64,000 bases of DNA from positions 1-64,000 of the forward strand of contig CAZHTC010000010.1 in assembly GCA_964535575.1 (NCBI GenBank). Reading direction: 5' to 3'. Both the position numbers and the translations under genes were made by a program. The notes beneath the pieces were generated by a model. That model made no database searches and was not told where the DNA came from. It saw only the letters and a program-made list of their open reading frames with translations. Origin of the DNA: JAGPCK01 sp964535575 (lineage in GTDB: Bacteria > Bacteroidota > Bacteroidia > UKL13-3). Below are positions 16,692 through 28,200 of this stretch, piece by piece (the stretch's first letter is position 1; every line of letters starts with the position of its first letter).

Positions 16692-17457
16692 TCAGGTAAT
16701 TTTTTACAAAAGTCATAATTTCTTTCGTGCGGTCTCCCGCTACGGCAACTTCATTTCCGTTACTCATAATTAATGAATGGCTTCCTGTGCGCGATTGCAT
16801 GGTTATATGCCTCACATTTATCAAATACGACCGGTGTATGCGCAAAAAGCCCATTTGCTCAGTGAGCATGTCTTCAAAATATTTTAACTTCTTCCCTACG
16901 TAAATTCTTCCTTTGGAGGTAGTGAAAATTTCGCTGTAAGCTCCATCGGCTTTGAAATAGATTAATTCATTTATGTCAAAAAAGTATTTTCCTTCGGACG
17001 ATGGAATACAAATGCGCACCGGCTGATGCTGGGTGAGGTTGTTTTTAAGTACTTCCAGTTGCGAAGCGGTTGACTGGTAGTTTTTGGCTTTTTTAAATTT
17101 GTTAATAGCCTCTTCCAAATAGGTTATCTGAATAGGTTTGAGTAAATAATCTAAAGCCGAAAGTCTGAATGCCTGTAACGCATAATCGCTGTAGGCCGTT
17201 ACGAAAATAATTTCAAAGTTGAGTTCGTCAGGTTGTAAAAAATCCATTAATTCAAGACCGCTGTTGCCCGGCATTTCAATATCCAGGAAAACTAAATCTG
17301 GTTTATGTTTTCGTATGGCGGCTACACAGGAAGTCATGTCATCGCATAATTCAACTATTTCAATATTGCTGAAATAATCTTTTATAATAGCATGAAGAAT
17401 TTCGCGTGCTCCTCTTTCGTCATCAACAATCAGGGCTTTAATGGTGGGCTCGGTCAT
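16636..17457 (-). CDS. LytTR-family response regulator
   Basis: About 273 residues: a CheY-like receiver (about 5-120) with VDDE, the phosphoacceptor aspartate in DLVFLDIEMPG, T in VTAYSD and K in YLLKPI; then a LytTR DNA-binding domain (about 165-265) with YFKADGAYSEIF and FLRIHRSYLINVRHI. The ATG at 17457 (MTEPTIKALIVDDE) is preferred over a TTG at 17466. It lies 27 bases after the sensor kinase gene and is its partner. The 3' end overlaps pfkA in the opposite direction. Confidence 0.92.
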   Translation of the reverse strand: MTEPTIKALIVDDERGAREILHAIIKDYFSNIEIVELCDDMTSCVAAIRKHKPDLVFLDIEMPGNSGLELMDFLQPDELNFEIIFVTAYSDYALQAFRLSALDYLLKPIQITYLEEAINKFKKAKNYQSTASQLEVLKNNLTQHQPVRICIPSSEGKYFFDINELIYFKADGAYSEIFTTSKGRIYVGKKLKYFEDMLTEQMGFLRIHRSYLINVRHITMQSRTGSHSLIMSNGNEVAVAGDRTKEIMTFVKNYLINSAPRPDEGNTHSPASS

Positions 17458-17484
17458 TTTATTCAATTTTGGCCTGTAATATAA

Positions 17485-20469
17485 TCAAAATGGAATTCTA
17501 AGGTTAACAATTGTTCCGGAGGCAATATTTTTTTCATCCGTTTTGTCGATTACTTCAAGAGCTATTTTTTCGGTTTCATTGTTTCCGTTAAGTAATTCCA
17601 GCCGCTTTTTATTGGCTTCGGATGAGTAAGAATTATGATGTATGTTTTTCCTTTTATTTTTTTCTGCCGAAGCTTTACGCCCAACGCCATTGTCTTCAAT
17701 GGTTACCAATAGCAAACTAGGGCTTTCCTCTTTAAAAGTAATAGATAGTTTTTTATTTTTCTTAAGGGGCATTAATCCGTGTTTTAATGCATTTTCAACA
17801 AAGGGCTGTATAATCATGGCCGGGATAAACACCGAGCCTAAATCTAGTTTTTCGTCAATGGTAAGGGTAACTTCCAGCGAATCCTGGAAGCGCATTTTTT
17901 CAAGATCGAGGTATAAACCAAGTGTTTCAATTTCTTCTTCAAGGGTAATTTTTTCCTGAGAACTGAGGCGGAGGATTTTGCGCATCAGGTCGCTGAATTT
18001 GCCTAAAAAATAATTTGCCTGTTTACGTTCGTCTTTATAAATATAATTTTGAATGGTATTGAGCGAATTGAATAAAAAATGAGGATTCATTTGCGATTTA
18101 ATGGAAGCAAGGGTACTGGCTTTAAGTTCTTTTTCTAATCGCTCTTTGTCGAGTAATAACTGGTTACCTTGGTTAATCGCCTTTACCCGTAGCCTGAAAA
18201 TTAAACTGATGATTCCTATTATCCCGACCACTGCTAAAATAATGAACCAGGTTTTGCGCCAGAATGGGGGAGCAATGGTAATATTTAATTTAATCAAATT
18301 GGATGAAACCAATCCATCCTGATTGGATGCGCGCGCTTCAAAACCATAAGTTCCGGGTGGCAATGTGGTAAGTTCGATAACGGTATTGCTTTCTTCCATT
18401 GGTGCATACCATTCGTTGTTCCATCCTACAATGCGGTATTGAATTTTGAAATGACCTTTATTTCTAAAACTTACCGCACCTAATTTTATTTTCAGGTTGT
18501 ATTTGCCATAGGGTAGGTCGATGGTGTTTTTACTGTTAGTCAGCAGTAACTGGTCGGCAGCATATGCTCCTTTTAAAAATAAAATAGGGGGATTGGGTTT
18601 GAGCACTGGTAAATTAATTGGTAAATCTATTAACCCTTTTGAAGTACCCAACCAAATGCGATTCTCAAAAATTGCAAAATCATTAATCAGTTTAGGTATG
18701 ATGCCGTCATTTTCATTCAGCATTTCCCATTTTCCGGTGAGTAAATCGTAACTCTGCAAAGCGCGGTCGGATAAAATAAATGCTTTGTTCCGGTAGATGG
18801 AAACTTTAGCTGTGCGGTTTCCCGCAAGTCCATCCTTTTCTCCTATTTGTGTGATGGAATCGTTTTTTATTCTAAGAATACCATTATTGATTGTGGCAAT
18901 CCATACTTCATCCTTGTAAATGGTGGCATTCATTCCATGTATCACGTTTCCTTCGAACAGAGGCTGATGAATGCCTTTGGAATCGATATGGTAAACACCA
19001 TCCTTAGTACCCACCCAAAGGGAATTCAGTTGTCGGTCGCCCAATACAAACACAATTCGTTTGTTGAGCAGGATATAGGTTTTGGTATATATTTCAGAGC
19101 CAAAACTCAGGTTGGTTTCTCTTATCAAAGGCAATATCCAGCGGGGAACTGATTTTTCAATGGTGGTGTTGTTGGGCACATGAATGTATAATGCGTTTCC
19201 AACTCCCTGTACTATTAAGTTATTAGAGGTAACAAGCAGTCCTTTTACACCACCATTTGAAAGAAGTTTTTGTGAATGCTCATTATTTGTTCCTTTAGCT
19301 TCATAGATTAAATCAGCGGCATAATACAACCTGTTTAGAGCAGTATCAACATATATGCTGATGACCGGTTGTTTATTTGGAGGGTTGTTTATTTTCTCCA
19401 ATTGGTTTTGCCGCATCCGGTAGAGATTACCGTTGGCTAACCCAAAAAACAGGTATTTGCTGGAGGTGGCCATTCGCAAAATACGTTTCCCGATGAGGTT
19501 GCTGTTTTGGTTGGATGTCCATTGTACCTGCAATGACGGAATCATATAAAGTCCTTCGTTGAGTGTAGAAACCCAGTAATTCCCTTCATGGTCTGTGATT
19601 ACATCTGCTACCTGACAACTATTAAAATAATTTCCTTTTTTAGTAATCGTATTTCCGGAAATCCGGTAATGCTCTATTCCGTCAAACGTACAAATCCATA
19701 AATTGCTATCAACAAATGCGGCATTAATAAGTACAGATGTTTTTGGGAGTTCTCCATTTAACTGGAAGGAGTAGTTTCTCAAATTTAATTTATACCATTT
19801 GTAGGTTCCAGATATAAAATAATATTCTGTTCCGTTTTTTAAAAAGATAAGTCTTCCGTCAATATCCGGAAATGAGCTTTCCCCGTTATTGTCTTTAAAA
19901 TAGTGTATATTAAGGTTTTTATCAACCGTGGCTATTCCTTTTTCGGAGTAGAGAAATAACCCAATGCCGGGTTTACCGTAAGTGAGAATATTTTTAAATT
20001 GAATAGTTTTTACCGGCAGGTAATCTTTTAACTTAAAATCCGGTTTGTAAAGTGTAATTTCATTATTGGTGAGGATGTATAGCGAGTATTCCTCGTCAAA
20101 ATAGATGCGTGGAAATGTAGTTGATTTTTCCGGATCCCAATGTTTAAAAAGGGATAAAGTATCGTTTTGAAGAATAAAAATACGTCCGCTGAAATCATGG
20201 CACCAGATGCGGTGAAAAGCATCTTCGGTGATGCCCGAAATGGACCCCGATACCTGTGCCGGTGACTGGTAGGTGGTAAATTTACTTCCATCAAATTTTA
20301 CTAATCCTTTGGCCGAGCCTGTCCATAAAAATTTATCCCGGCTTTGGTACAGGTTATAGAGTTCCATATCGGGCAAACCCTCTTCAATGGTATAGTGGTA
20401 ATAGAATGGCTCACCTCCATAACAAATCAGTTGGATAATGGTAAAAAGAAATAGAAAATATTTCCGCAT
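17485..20469 (-). CDS. Beta-propeller sensor histidine kinase (LytS type)
   Basis: A 994-residue membrane kinase. After a signal peptide (about 1-18) come repeated Reg_prop propeller blades (about 30-640; DKFLWTGSAKGLVKFDG is a clear one) and a Y_Y_Y domain (about 660-745). A single membrane helix (FIILAVVGIIGIISLIF) follows. The cytoplasmic part is a His_kinase domain with MNPHFLFNSLNTIQNYI, whose His is phosphorylated, and a HATPase with PFVENALKHG and EDNGVGR. It is built to sense an extracellular ligand and signal to the LytTR regulator encoded next door. All key residues are intact. Confidence 0.92.
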   Translation of the reverse strand: MRKYFLFLFTIIQLICYGGEPFYYHYTIEEGLPDMELYNLYQSRDKFLWTGSAKGLVKFDGSKFTTYQSPAQVSGSISGITEDAFHRIWCHDFSGRIFILQNDTLSLFKHWDPEKSTTFPRIYFDEEYSLYILTNNEITLYKPDFKLKDYLPVKTIQFKNILTYGKPGIGLFLYSEKGIATVDKNLNIHYFKDNNGESSFPDIDGRLIFLKNGTEYYFISGTYKWYKLNLRNYSFQLNGELPKTSVLINAAFVDSNLWICTFDGIEHYRISGNTITKKGNYFNSCQVADVITDHEGNYWVSTLNEGLYMIPSLQVQWTSNQNSNLIGKRILRMATSSKYLFFGLANGNLYRMRQNQLEKINNPPNKQPVISIYVDTALNRLYYAADLIYEAKGTNNEHSQKLLSNGGVKGLLVTSNNLIVQGVGNALYIHVPNNTTIEKSVPRWILPLIRETNLSFGSEIYTKTYILLNKRIVFVLGDRQLNSLWVGTKDGVYHIDSKGIHQPLFEGNVIHGMNATIYKDEVWIATINNGILRIKNDSITQIGEKDGLAGNRTAKVSIYRNKAFILSDRALQSYDLLTGKWEMLNENDGIIPKLINDFAIFENRIWLGTSKGLIDLPINLPVLKPNPPILFLKGAYAADQLLLTNSKNTIDLPYGKYNLKIKLGAVSFRNKGHFKIQYRIVGWNNEWYAPMEESNTVIELTTLPPGTYGFEARASNQDGLVSSNLIKLNITIAPPFWRKTWFIILAVVGIIGIISLIFRLRVKAINQGNQLLLDKERLEKELKASTLASIKSQMNPHFLFNSLNTIQNYIYKDERKQANYFLGKFSDLMRKILRLSSQEKITLEEEIETLGLYLDLEKMRFQDSLEVTLTIDEKLDLGSVFIPAMIIQPFVENALKHGLMPLKKNKKLSITFKEESPSLLLVTIEDNGVGRKASAEKNKRKNIHHNSYSSEANKKRLELLNGNNETEKIALEVIDKTDEKNIASGTIVNLRIPF

Positions 20470-20564
20470 GGATATAACCTTTCAGGACGCTTATTGAGCA
20501 AATATAACATTTGGAAGGTTCGCTTTTGAAGCAAAATGCGGCAAATATCCGGGAGCTGAATTTT

Positions 20565-20604
20565 ATACGGGCAATTGCTCCCTTCGGGGAGCAATTGCCC
20601 GTAT
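20565..20604. terminator. Perfect 18-bp hairpin with TTCG loop after the PKD protein gene
   Basis: ATACGGGCAATTGCTCCC (20565-20582), loop TTCG, then its exact complement (20587-20604). It lies 4 bases after the stop codon of the gene ending at 20609. There is no long T run on either side, so it may be a transcript-end stabiliser rather than a canonical terminator. Confidence 0.6.
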
Positions 20605-20608
20605 TGGA

Positions 20609-23600
20609 TTAATGAGTAATAATAAGTTTTTTATTTGTCTCCTGTTCATTCACAAGGATTCTGATAAAATAAATTCCGGGTCTCAAATCAGCGGTTGATA
20701 TTTCGGTTTTACCGTTAAAAGAAGCCGACAGGATATTTCTACCGGAGGCATCGGAAATTTGCCATTTCCCGTTAACCGGTTGAGTTGATTTACACTCTAT
20801 AAACAAGGCTTTGTCTGCAGGAACGGGATATAACTGAACACTGTTATCATTCGTCACATCACCTGTTCCCACATTAAACATAACCGATGTGTCAGAGGTG
20901 TTCCCACACATATGCATGTCTGTTACCTTTAATGTTATTTTGAATATTCCGTTGGTAAGGAAACTGTAAACCGGACTTATCTGATTACTTACCATTCCGT
21001 CTCCCATTTGCCATTCGTACCCATAATAAGTGGTATTACCCGGTGTAAGAGAAATCTGCCTTTTTTGAGGGCTTAAAACCGCCATGCTAAAGGAGGCATC
21101 GGGTGTAGGTTGGATATTCACATTTTGAGTGAACGAGTCAACACAGTTTTTGTTACTGGTGGCAGTCAGTTTTATTTTATTTATTCCGGCTGTTAAAAAA
21201 TTCACTACCGGATGTGTTTGGGTACTGTTTCCTCCCGATTTAAAATCCCACTGGTAAGTAAGCATCCCGTTTTGTAACGAAGACGTATTTTGAAAAACCA
21301 CATCATTCTTTTCGCACAGCGGAGAAGCAGTGTTAAAAGAAGCTTTTGGCGTTTCGTTTACGATAATGTTTTTTGATATTTGTGAAGTACAGTTATCTCC
21401 CGAAGTAACCTGAAGCGTAATATCGAAACTGCCTTCCTCATAGTATTGCTTGAACGAGGCTGCATTGTTTGCAGAAGAATCTCCGTTTCCTAAAAGCCAT
21501 TTATAGGTGAGTTGACCGCCACCCGAAACGGTGGAGGTATTAATCAAGGTTACACTATCGTTGCTGCAAAACGAAGAAGAAGCGGTAAAAGTAGCAACCG
21601 GTGTGGGATAGACCGAAATATTTGAAATCAATGAATCAGCACACCCGAAATCGGAAATAGCAAACAGTTTTACCGAATAAGTTCCGGGTGTTGTGTACGC
21701 CTTAAACGGAGACTTGGTCTGTGAATAGGTATTATCTCCAAAATCCCACGAATAACCTGTCAGTCCGGCACCTATGGAGGTGGTGTTATTAAATTGAGTT
21801 GATTGTCCGGCACAGCTGTTCATTGCTGTAAAATGGATATCTGGACGTTCATTAACCCTAACCGTTTTGGTAATGCTATCACTGCATCCATATTGGGAAA
21901 TTGCTTTTAGCAGTACCTGATAATTTCCAAATGTGGCATATGTTTTAGTTGGATTGGTAGCTACGGAGAAGCTTCCGTCATCTAAATTCCAGTAATAACT
22001 GAGTGGAGTTGTCTGGGAACCACCAATGGTTGATTGGTTGGTAAAAACTACTGCTTCTCCATCACAGGCAGAAGTGAAGTTAAAAACAGTAAATGGTTTT
22101 GGCATTACCGTAATTGTTTTGGTATAAGTTACTGAGTATCCTCGAGAGGAAGTAGCAGTAAGGGTTACATTAAAATTGCCCGCATTGGTGTATGTGTATA
22201 GCGGATGAGTCTGATTAGACGTATCTGCATTTCCGGCATCACCAAAATCCCACCGGAATAAAGGTGTTTCATGCAGCATAGTAGTAGAATTCTGAAAATC
22301 GGACGGAAATCCAAAACATACAGTGTCGCAGGTAAAGTTTGCTACAGGAACCGGAGCCATATAAATCCATCGTTGTTTGGTAGAGTCGCAACCCGTTGCC
22401 GCCACATGGTAGGTAATTTCAATTTTGTAAAGCGAGTCAGTTTCAGATTGCTGCGGTTTTAAAACCAGCAATTGGTTGCCCGAACCGGATACAGTTTGAT
22501 AAAAGTTGCCGAGGTTAGTAAGCCCTGCGGTACGAATGCTTATCAATGAAATATCCCAGTCTGTTCCATATTGTCCCGGGGTAAATCCTGAAGGAGGAAG
22601 TAACTCATACACCAGACTGTCGGCTGCTTTCACATAGTCGGGGTCAGCAAATGTTCCGGATTTAAATGTTCCTTTTGACGATGTATGCTGATTGATAACC
22701 ATTCCGGATGGCACTGCGTTAATAATCCGGCTGATGTTTAAGGTATCATTGCTGTGGTTGGGATCATTGCCGTAATCGGTATAAATACTAAACTGAAGAT
22801 TTGCACCTGAAAGCGTATTGAAGGTGGTGGCTAAAGCAATGGTATCCTCGGTTCCGGCATATAATTTCCGGCTAAGGATTCCGGAAAGTGATGCATTAAA
22901 TGTTCCCGTAATATTGCAAACAACTTTTAGCCCGGTAACACTGTCAGAAGCTGAGTTGTTTTTTACACGTACAATAATATTTGTGGTTGGATTACCACAA
23001 GTGTTACCTACAGGACTAACCAAAGCAGTAACACTCGCATCAATAATAGCGTCAAGGTAGGTAATACTTAAATAAGGACGATAAGTGCCATTCCATCCGT
23101 AATGATACATAAAGGTGGTGGAGCCCGATGAGTAAGCAAAACCTAAAGCAGTCCATCCTTGACTACGTCTGGCCATAACATCAGAATTGGCTGATGCGCC
23201 CAATGTACCCGAACGCCATCCGTAAGTTGATCCGCCATACGGGTAATTGGTGATGTATGAATCATTGGCTGCAATAGCTGATGAAATGGCAGAAGCAGCG
23301 GCTGATACCGGATCTGTTGCATTCATGTCATTAATCCGTGCATCTTTTGTACCCGTTGTAGAGTAATGGTATGAATGCAGAACGGTTTGCGTTACTATAG
23401 CGGCTGCCGGCAGCGATGAAATATTAAACCTACTCCAACCTACATTTAAGCTACTGGTAACCCTCATCATTCCGTTTGACTTGCTTGAGGCTGATGTTTG
23501 ATAACCGGTCCAATACGTGGTATTGTTAGGATAATAAGAAGCTGTTGGATCAATAATAACCGGAAATATTCGGTCTTTCGATCTTAACCATGAAAGGTCA

Positions 23601-24421
23601 ACAATGGTTTCGATGTACCATTCATGGTTAATGGAGACCAAACGGTAGGTTCCGAAAATGCGGAAATCATCTTCGGCTCTCTCCGGTGAAGGTGAAGCCG
23701 ATTCATATATCATCGGCTTTTCGTATTGAATCATATGTTGTCCGCTGGCATCATACACATGCATTTCATCGCCCTTTGCCGATATGGTCCATCCCGCGGG
23801 CAGGTTAATGCTTTCGTAAATCACCAGCCATTTAGCTTGGGAAGATGCTTTAGCAATCAGGTTACGATTGTTCAGTACCCAGTCTAGTTTTCGCTGGTCG
23901 GCCTGCACCGTGTAGCGAATATCAGCTTCTCCGTTTACCGAGGGAAATAACAAGGTGTTCCCATTAACCAAAGCTCCTCCGGTATTAAAATCATACCTGT
24001 TACTTTTGCCTTCGTCCGATTCGAAGTAATATCCCGATTTTTCCCCTTCCCAAATCTTATTGTTTCCCATTTGGGTCAACACACCTTTGCCCGAAAGCGC
24101 GTACGGAAAATAACTTCTAAATGAATTTTCAGTATTCGCATATCCGTAGTCGACTTTATCCGACTCCTTATTTGCTTTAATATCGGTGTTAATATCCAGC
24201 CATTGCCCGTTTACGGAAAGGTAATGTAATGAACCTGCACTGGTAATCATGGTACACGAGCCATCCGGGTTTTTAAAATGTTTGGTGTTACGGTCTCTGC
24301 GTTCAGTGAGTTCGGTGGTTGTTGATTTGTTTGTTAAATCGGGTAATCCTCCGGCAATAGCAAGACCGGTGCACCAGACTACCGAAATGCAGCAAAAGAA
24401 TAATTGTTTTTTCAGTTCCAT
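20609..24421 (-). CDS. Large PKD-repeat surface protein with T9SS sorting domain
   Basis: About 1270 residues from the ATG at 24421, chosen because the signal peptide MELKKQLFFCCISVVWC begins there. The N-terminal third (about 20-470) resembles secreted enzyme-like or DNRLRE-type beta domains (YYPNNTTYWTGYQTSASSKS). Then come a CARDB-like segment and about six PKD domains with YxWDFGD-type motifs (FRWDFGDAG, YSWDFGDNT, YEWQMGD and others). The end, VQLYPVPADKALF to KLIITH, is a T9SS type A domain. It is probably a cell-surface adhesin or gliding-related protein. Confidence 0.85.
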   Translation of the reverse strand: MELKKQLFFCCISVVWCTGLAIAGGLPDLTNKSTTTELTERRDRNTKHFKNPDGSCTMITSAGSLHYLSVNGQWLDINTDIKANKESDKVDYGYANTENSFRSYFPYALSGKGVLTQMGNNKIWEGEKSGYYFESDEGKSNRYDFNTGGALVNGNTLLFPSVNGEADIRYTVQADQRKLDWVLNNRNLIAKASSQAKWLVIYESINLPAGWTISAKGDEMHVYDASGQHMIQYEKPMIYESASPSPERAEDDFRIFGTYRLVSINHEWYIETIVDLSWLRSKDRIFPVIIDPTASYYPNNTTYWTGYQTSASSKSNGMMRVTSSLNVGWSRFNISSLPAAAIVTQTVLHSYHYSTTGTKDARINDMNATDPVSAAASAISSAIAANDSYITNYPYGGSTYGWRSGTLGASANSDVMARRSQGWTALGFAYSSGSTTFMYHYGWNGTYRPYLSITYLDAIIDASVTALVSPVGNTCGNPTTNIIVRVKNNSASDSVTGLKVVCNITGTFNASLSGILSRKLYAGTEDTIALATTFNTLSGANLQFSIYTDYGNDPNHSNDTLNISRIINAVPSGMVINQHTSSKGTFKSGTFADPDYVKAADSLVYELLPPSGFTPGQYGTDWDISLISIRTAGLTNLGNFYQTVSGSGNQLLVLKPQQSETDSLYKIEITYHVAATGCDSTKQRWIYMAPVPVANFTCDTVCFGFPSDFQNSTTMLHETPLFRWDFGDAGNADTSNQTHPLYTYTNAGNFNVTLTATSSRGYSVTYTKTITVMPKPFTVFNFTSACDGEAVVFTNQSTIGGSQTTPLSYYWNLDDGSFSVATNPTKTYATFGNYQVLLKAISQYGCSDSITKTVRVNERPDIHFTAMNSCAGQSTQFNNTTSIGAGLTGYSWDFGDNTYSQTKSPFKAYTTPGTYSVKLFAISDFGCADSLISNISVYPTPVATFTASSSFCSNDSVTLINTSTVSGGGQLTYKWLLGNGDSSANNAASFKQYYEEGSFDITLQVTSGDNCTSQISKNIIVNETPKASFNTASPLCEKNDVVFQNTSSLQNGMLTYQWDFKSGGNSTQTHPVVNFLTAGINKIKLTATSNKNCVDSFTQNVNIQPTPDASFSMAVLSPQKRQISLTPGNTTYYGYEWQMGDGMVSNQISPVYSFLTNGIFKITLKVTDMHMCGNTSDTSVMFNVGTGDVTNDNSVQLYPVPADKALFIECKSTQPVNGKWQISDASGRNILSASFNGKTEISTADLRPGIYFIRILVNEQETNKKLIITH

Positions 24422-24515
24422 AATAATCCTGTTAATTTTCGTTAAATGAAATTTAATAATAATTTGTAAGCAGAATGCAGTACAGAGAATAGGGAAAAAA
24501 TAGGAATGGAACCTC

Positions 24516-25010
24516 CTAAGTTCTTTGAACAGACAAATAAGCAACGCAGTCTAAAGGCTGCATTATTTTATATCCGAGTTGAAGATAAAATGAGATTTTT
24601 TGGTTGAAATGCGGGTTAGGGTTTGTTTCCGAAAACGATTTGACGAATTTTGAAAAAATTCGTACCCTGTTATTTTTTTCGGAAAGTAATCCTTTACGAT
24701 TATGTTTTTTCAGAAGCCTGCTTTTAATAACAGTTTTCCACTTGGTAAAATTATGGCTTACTTCGGTACAGTATACCGAGGGATTACTGAGCTTGTATTC
24801 CAGAAGCAGGTATTTGGTGGTGAGATGGGTTGATATTCTGCGACATTTTTTAAAGGCTAATACGTTAGGATTATTTCTAATTGCACTTGATTCATAGATG
24901 CAGGATGTTGCGCAAAATAAACCACTCTCTATGCCATTGCTTTTACCGCTTGCGCTTATGGCACACAGTAAAAAAATGGTAGCATAAAAACAGTTTTGTA
25001 CAAATCTCAT
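24516..25010 (-). CDS. Small secreted protein, unknown function
   Basis: A 164-residue protein with a signal peptide (MRFVQNCFYATIFLLCAISASG), four to five cysteines and a basic, Asn-rich body; no family recognised. A TAACTTTG -7-like box (minus strand, 25025-25018) sits 7 bases before the ATG, so the transcript could be almost leaderless. An antisense frame at 24604-24897 is judged a shadow. The lower certainty reflects the absence of any recognisable domain. Confidence 0.5.
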   Translation of the reverse strand: MRFVQNCFYATIFLLCAISASGKSNGIESGLFCATSCIYESSAIRNNPNVLAFKKCRRISTHLTTKYLLLEYKLSNPSVYCTEVSHNFTKWKTVIKSRLLKKHNRKGLLSEKNNRVRIFSKFVKSFSETNPNPHFNQKISFYLQLGYKIMQPLDCVAYLSVQRT

Positions 25011-25017
25011 CCTAACT

Positions 25018-25025
25018 CAAAGTTA
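25018..25025 (-). promoter_or_regulatory. TAACTTTG -7 box upstream of the small secreted protein
   Basis: It matches the TAnnTTTG -7 consensus on the minus strand immediately before the ATG at 25010. No clear -33 TTG was found at the right distance, so only the -7 element is supported. Confidence 0.3.
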
Positions 25026-25057
25026 CTTTATTTCTGGGTTATATGAAAATAAAAAGT

Positions 25058-25115
25058 GACTAGCCGCTCGAAAGGTCAGTCCCAAGCGTACCTGCCCCCA
25101 CGTGGTAAAATTAAG
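25058..25115. other. GC-rich island between divergent genes, possible structured RNA
   Basis: In an otherwise AT-rich 251-base gap between the small secreted protein and dnaE, about 55 bases are markedly GC-rich, with runs such as GACTAGCCGCTCG, GTCAGTCCCAAGCG and CTGCCCCCACGTGG. On the minus strand the GACT...AGTC part is followed by a T-rich stretch. No known RNA family was recognised. The rest of the gap shows a TACTTTTG -7-like box (about 25225) before dnaE. Confidence 0.25.
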
Positions 25116-25261
25116 GAAATTCATTCAAAAACAAGCTTGAATTTTGATGTTCAGGCTTAAGAATCATTCATTAACCTCTTTTTCCCCATCCTTTCAACAC
25201 CCCGTTTTTCTAAACACATAGTATGTACTTTTGATAGCTTTTCATCAACATTTCGTATCAT

Positions 25262-28200
25262 ATGCAATTCTCTCACCTCCACGTACACACCCAATATTCC
25301 CTGCTTGACGGAGCTTCAGATATTTCGAAAATGCTCAAAAAGGCCAAGGCCGATAATATGCCTGCCTGTGCCATTACCGATCATGGAAATATGTTCGGGG
25401 TTTTCAGTTTTGTGGCCGAAGCCAACAAGCAAGGTATAAAACCTATAGTGGGTTGTGAGTTTTACGTGGTGGAAGACCGACACAAGCGACAGTTTACCAA
25501 AGAGGATAAAGACAAACGTTACCATCAGTTGTTATTGGCAAAAAATGCGGAGGGATACCGCAACCTGGTTAAACTTTGTTCCCTCGGATACATGGATGGT
25601 CTTTACGGTAAATATCCGCGCGTTGATAAGGAACTTATCCTGAAATACCACTCCGGTTTAATTGCTACTACCTGCTGCCTTGGTGCTATGGTGCCGCAAA
25701 CTATCATGCGCAAAGGAGAGGTGGAAGCCGAGAAAGAATTTAAATGGTGGCTCGATTTATTTGGTGAAGATTATTACATCGAATTGCAACGCCACGATTT
25801 AAAAGAGCAGGATCAGGTAAATGAAGTGTTACTCAAATTTGCGGTAAAGTATAATGTAAAAGTAATTGCATCCAACGATTCGCATTATATCAATGAAGAA
25901 GATGCCAATGCGCACGATATTTTACTTTGCATAAACACCGGTGAAAAACAAAGTACGCCCACGTTGAAAGAGTTTGCCGATGATGATGTATCAGCTAAGG
26001 GCAAACGGTTTGCTTTTCCCAACAATCAGTTTTATTTTAAAACTACCGAAGAAATGAAGGCTCTTTTTCATGATGTACCGCAGGCCATTGATAATACCAA
26101 TGAAATTGTGGGCAAGATTGAAAGCCTGAAACTGAAACAAGATATCCTGTTGCCTCATTTTCCGGTTCCGCCTGAATTTGCCTCCCAGGATGATTACCTG
26201 GAAAGTATTACCTGGCAGGGGGCACGTGAACGTTATCGTGATATTACTCCTGAAATTGAAGAACGCATTAAATTTGAGTTGCACACCATTCGTACGATGG
26301 GATTTGCCGGATACTTTCTTATTGTATCCGATTTTATCAAGGCCGGAAGAAACCTTGGGGTTTTTGTAGGGCCGGGTCGCGGTTCGGCTGCCGGAAGTGT
26401 GGTGGCTTACTGTATTGGCATTACCAATATCGACCCGATTAAATACAATTTGCTTTTTGAGCGTTTTCTTAATCCCGACCGCAAAAGCATGCCCGATATT
26501 GATACCGATTTTGATGATGAAGGTAGGCAAAAGGTGATTGATTATGTAGTGGAGAAATATGGAAAAAATCAGGTGGCGCAAATTGTTACCTATGGAACTA
26601 TGGCTGCCAAATCAAGTATCAAAGATGTGGCGCGGGTAATGGATTTGCCTCTTCAGGAATCAAACATGCTGGCTAAACTGGTGCCTGATAAACCCGGTAC
26701 CGAACTCGATAGGGTGATGAATGCGCCTATTGACGGAGAGAAAGGACTTAGAGAAAAAGAAGCTTATCAGAACGAAGATATCGAGAACATAAAAAAGCTC
26801 AGGGAAATTGCCAAAGGAAACGATTTGCAGGCTCGTGTGCTCAAAGAAGCATTGATACTGGAAGGGTCGGTGCGCGGAACAGGCTTGCATGCAGCAGGAA
26901 TTATTATTGCACCAAAAGATTTAAGTGAAATAATTCCGGTAGCTACTTCAAAAGAAACGGAATTGCTCATTACCCAATATGAAGGCAGTATAATTGAAGA
27001 TGCGGGTGTAATAAAAATGGATTTTCTGGGCTTAAAAACCCTTACCATTATTCGCGATGCGCTTAATCTCATTAAGCAAAATCATAACCTGGAAATAGAT
27101 ATTGATACCATTCCGCTGGATGATTCAAAAACACTTGAGTTGTATCAGCGCGGTGAAACCAACGGTACGTTTCAGTTTGAAAGTCCGGGTATGCAAAAAT
27201 ACCTCAAAGAATTAAAGCCCGACCGCTTTGAAGATTTAATTGCCATGAATGCGTTGTACCGTCCGGGCCCCATTGCTTATATTCCTAATTTTATTGCGCG
27301 TAAACACGGAAGGGAAGCCATTACTTATGACTTGCCCGATATGAAGGAATACCTGGAAGATACCTATGGCATTACCGTTTATCAGGAACAGGTGATGTTG
27401 CTCTCGCAAAAATTAGGTGGTTTTTCAAAAGGAGATGCCGATGTACTGCGCAAGGCTATGGGGAAAAAGGACAGGGCCACTCTTGATAAAATGAAGAGCA
27501 AGTTTATGGATGGGGCGCAGGAAAAAGGGCACCCTGCTGATAAACTTGAAAAAATATGGACAGACTGGGAAGCATTTGCCCAATATGCATTTAATAAATC
27601 GCACTCTACCTGTTATGCTTTTGTAGCCTATCAAACGGCTTACCTCAAGGCACATTATCCGGGAGAATACATGTCGGCAGTATTAACCAATAATCTGGGG
27701 AATATTGATAAAATTACCTTCTTCATGGAGGAGTGCAAGCGATCGGGAATTCCTGTTTTAGGTCCGGATATCAATGAAAGTTACGTGCAGTTTGCAGTCA
27801 ATAAAAAAGGTGAAATCCGTTTTGGTCTGGGAGCCGTGAAAGGAGTAGGGGAGGCTGCCGTGCAGGCAATTATTGAGGAACGTGATAAAAATGGTCCCTT
27901 CAAAAGTATTTTTGATTTAACCAAACGGGTAAATCTGCGTGCAGTTAATAAAAAAACCATTGAGGCTTTAACCTTTGCCGGTGGTTTTGATTGTTTTCAC
28001 GGGGTTCACAGGGCACAATACATAAAGGTACCGGAAAACGAAGAAATGAATATTATAGAGAAAGCTATCCGATATGGCAACGCGGTGCAAAACCATGAGG
28101 CCGACAGTCAGCAATCTTTATTTGGAGGCGGAGGAAGCGGTGCATCCGATATCCCTGAACCAGCTATTCCAATAACGGAAGAGTGGGATAAAATGAAGCA

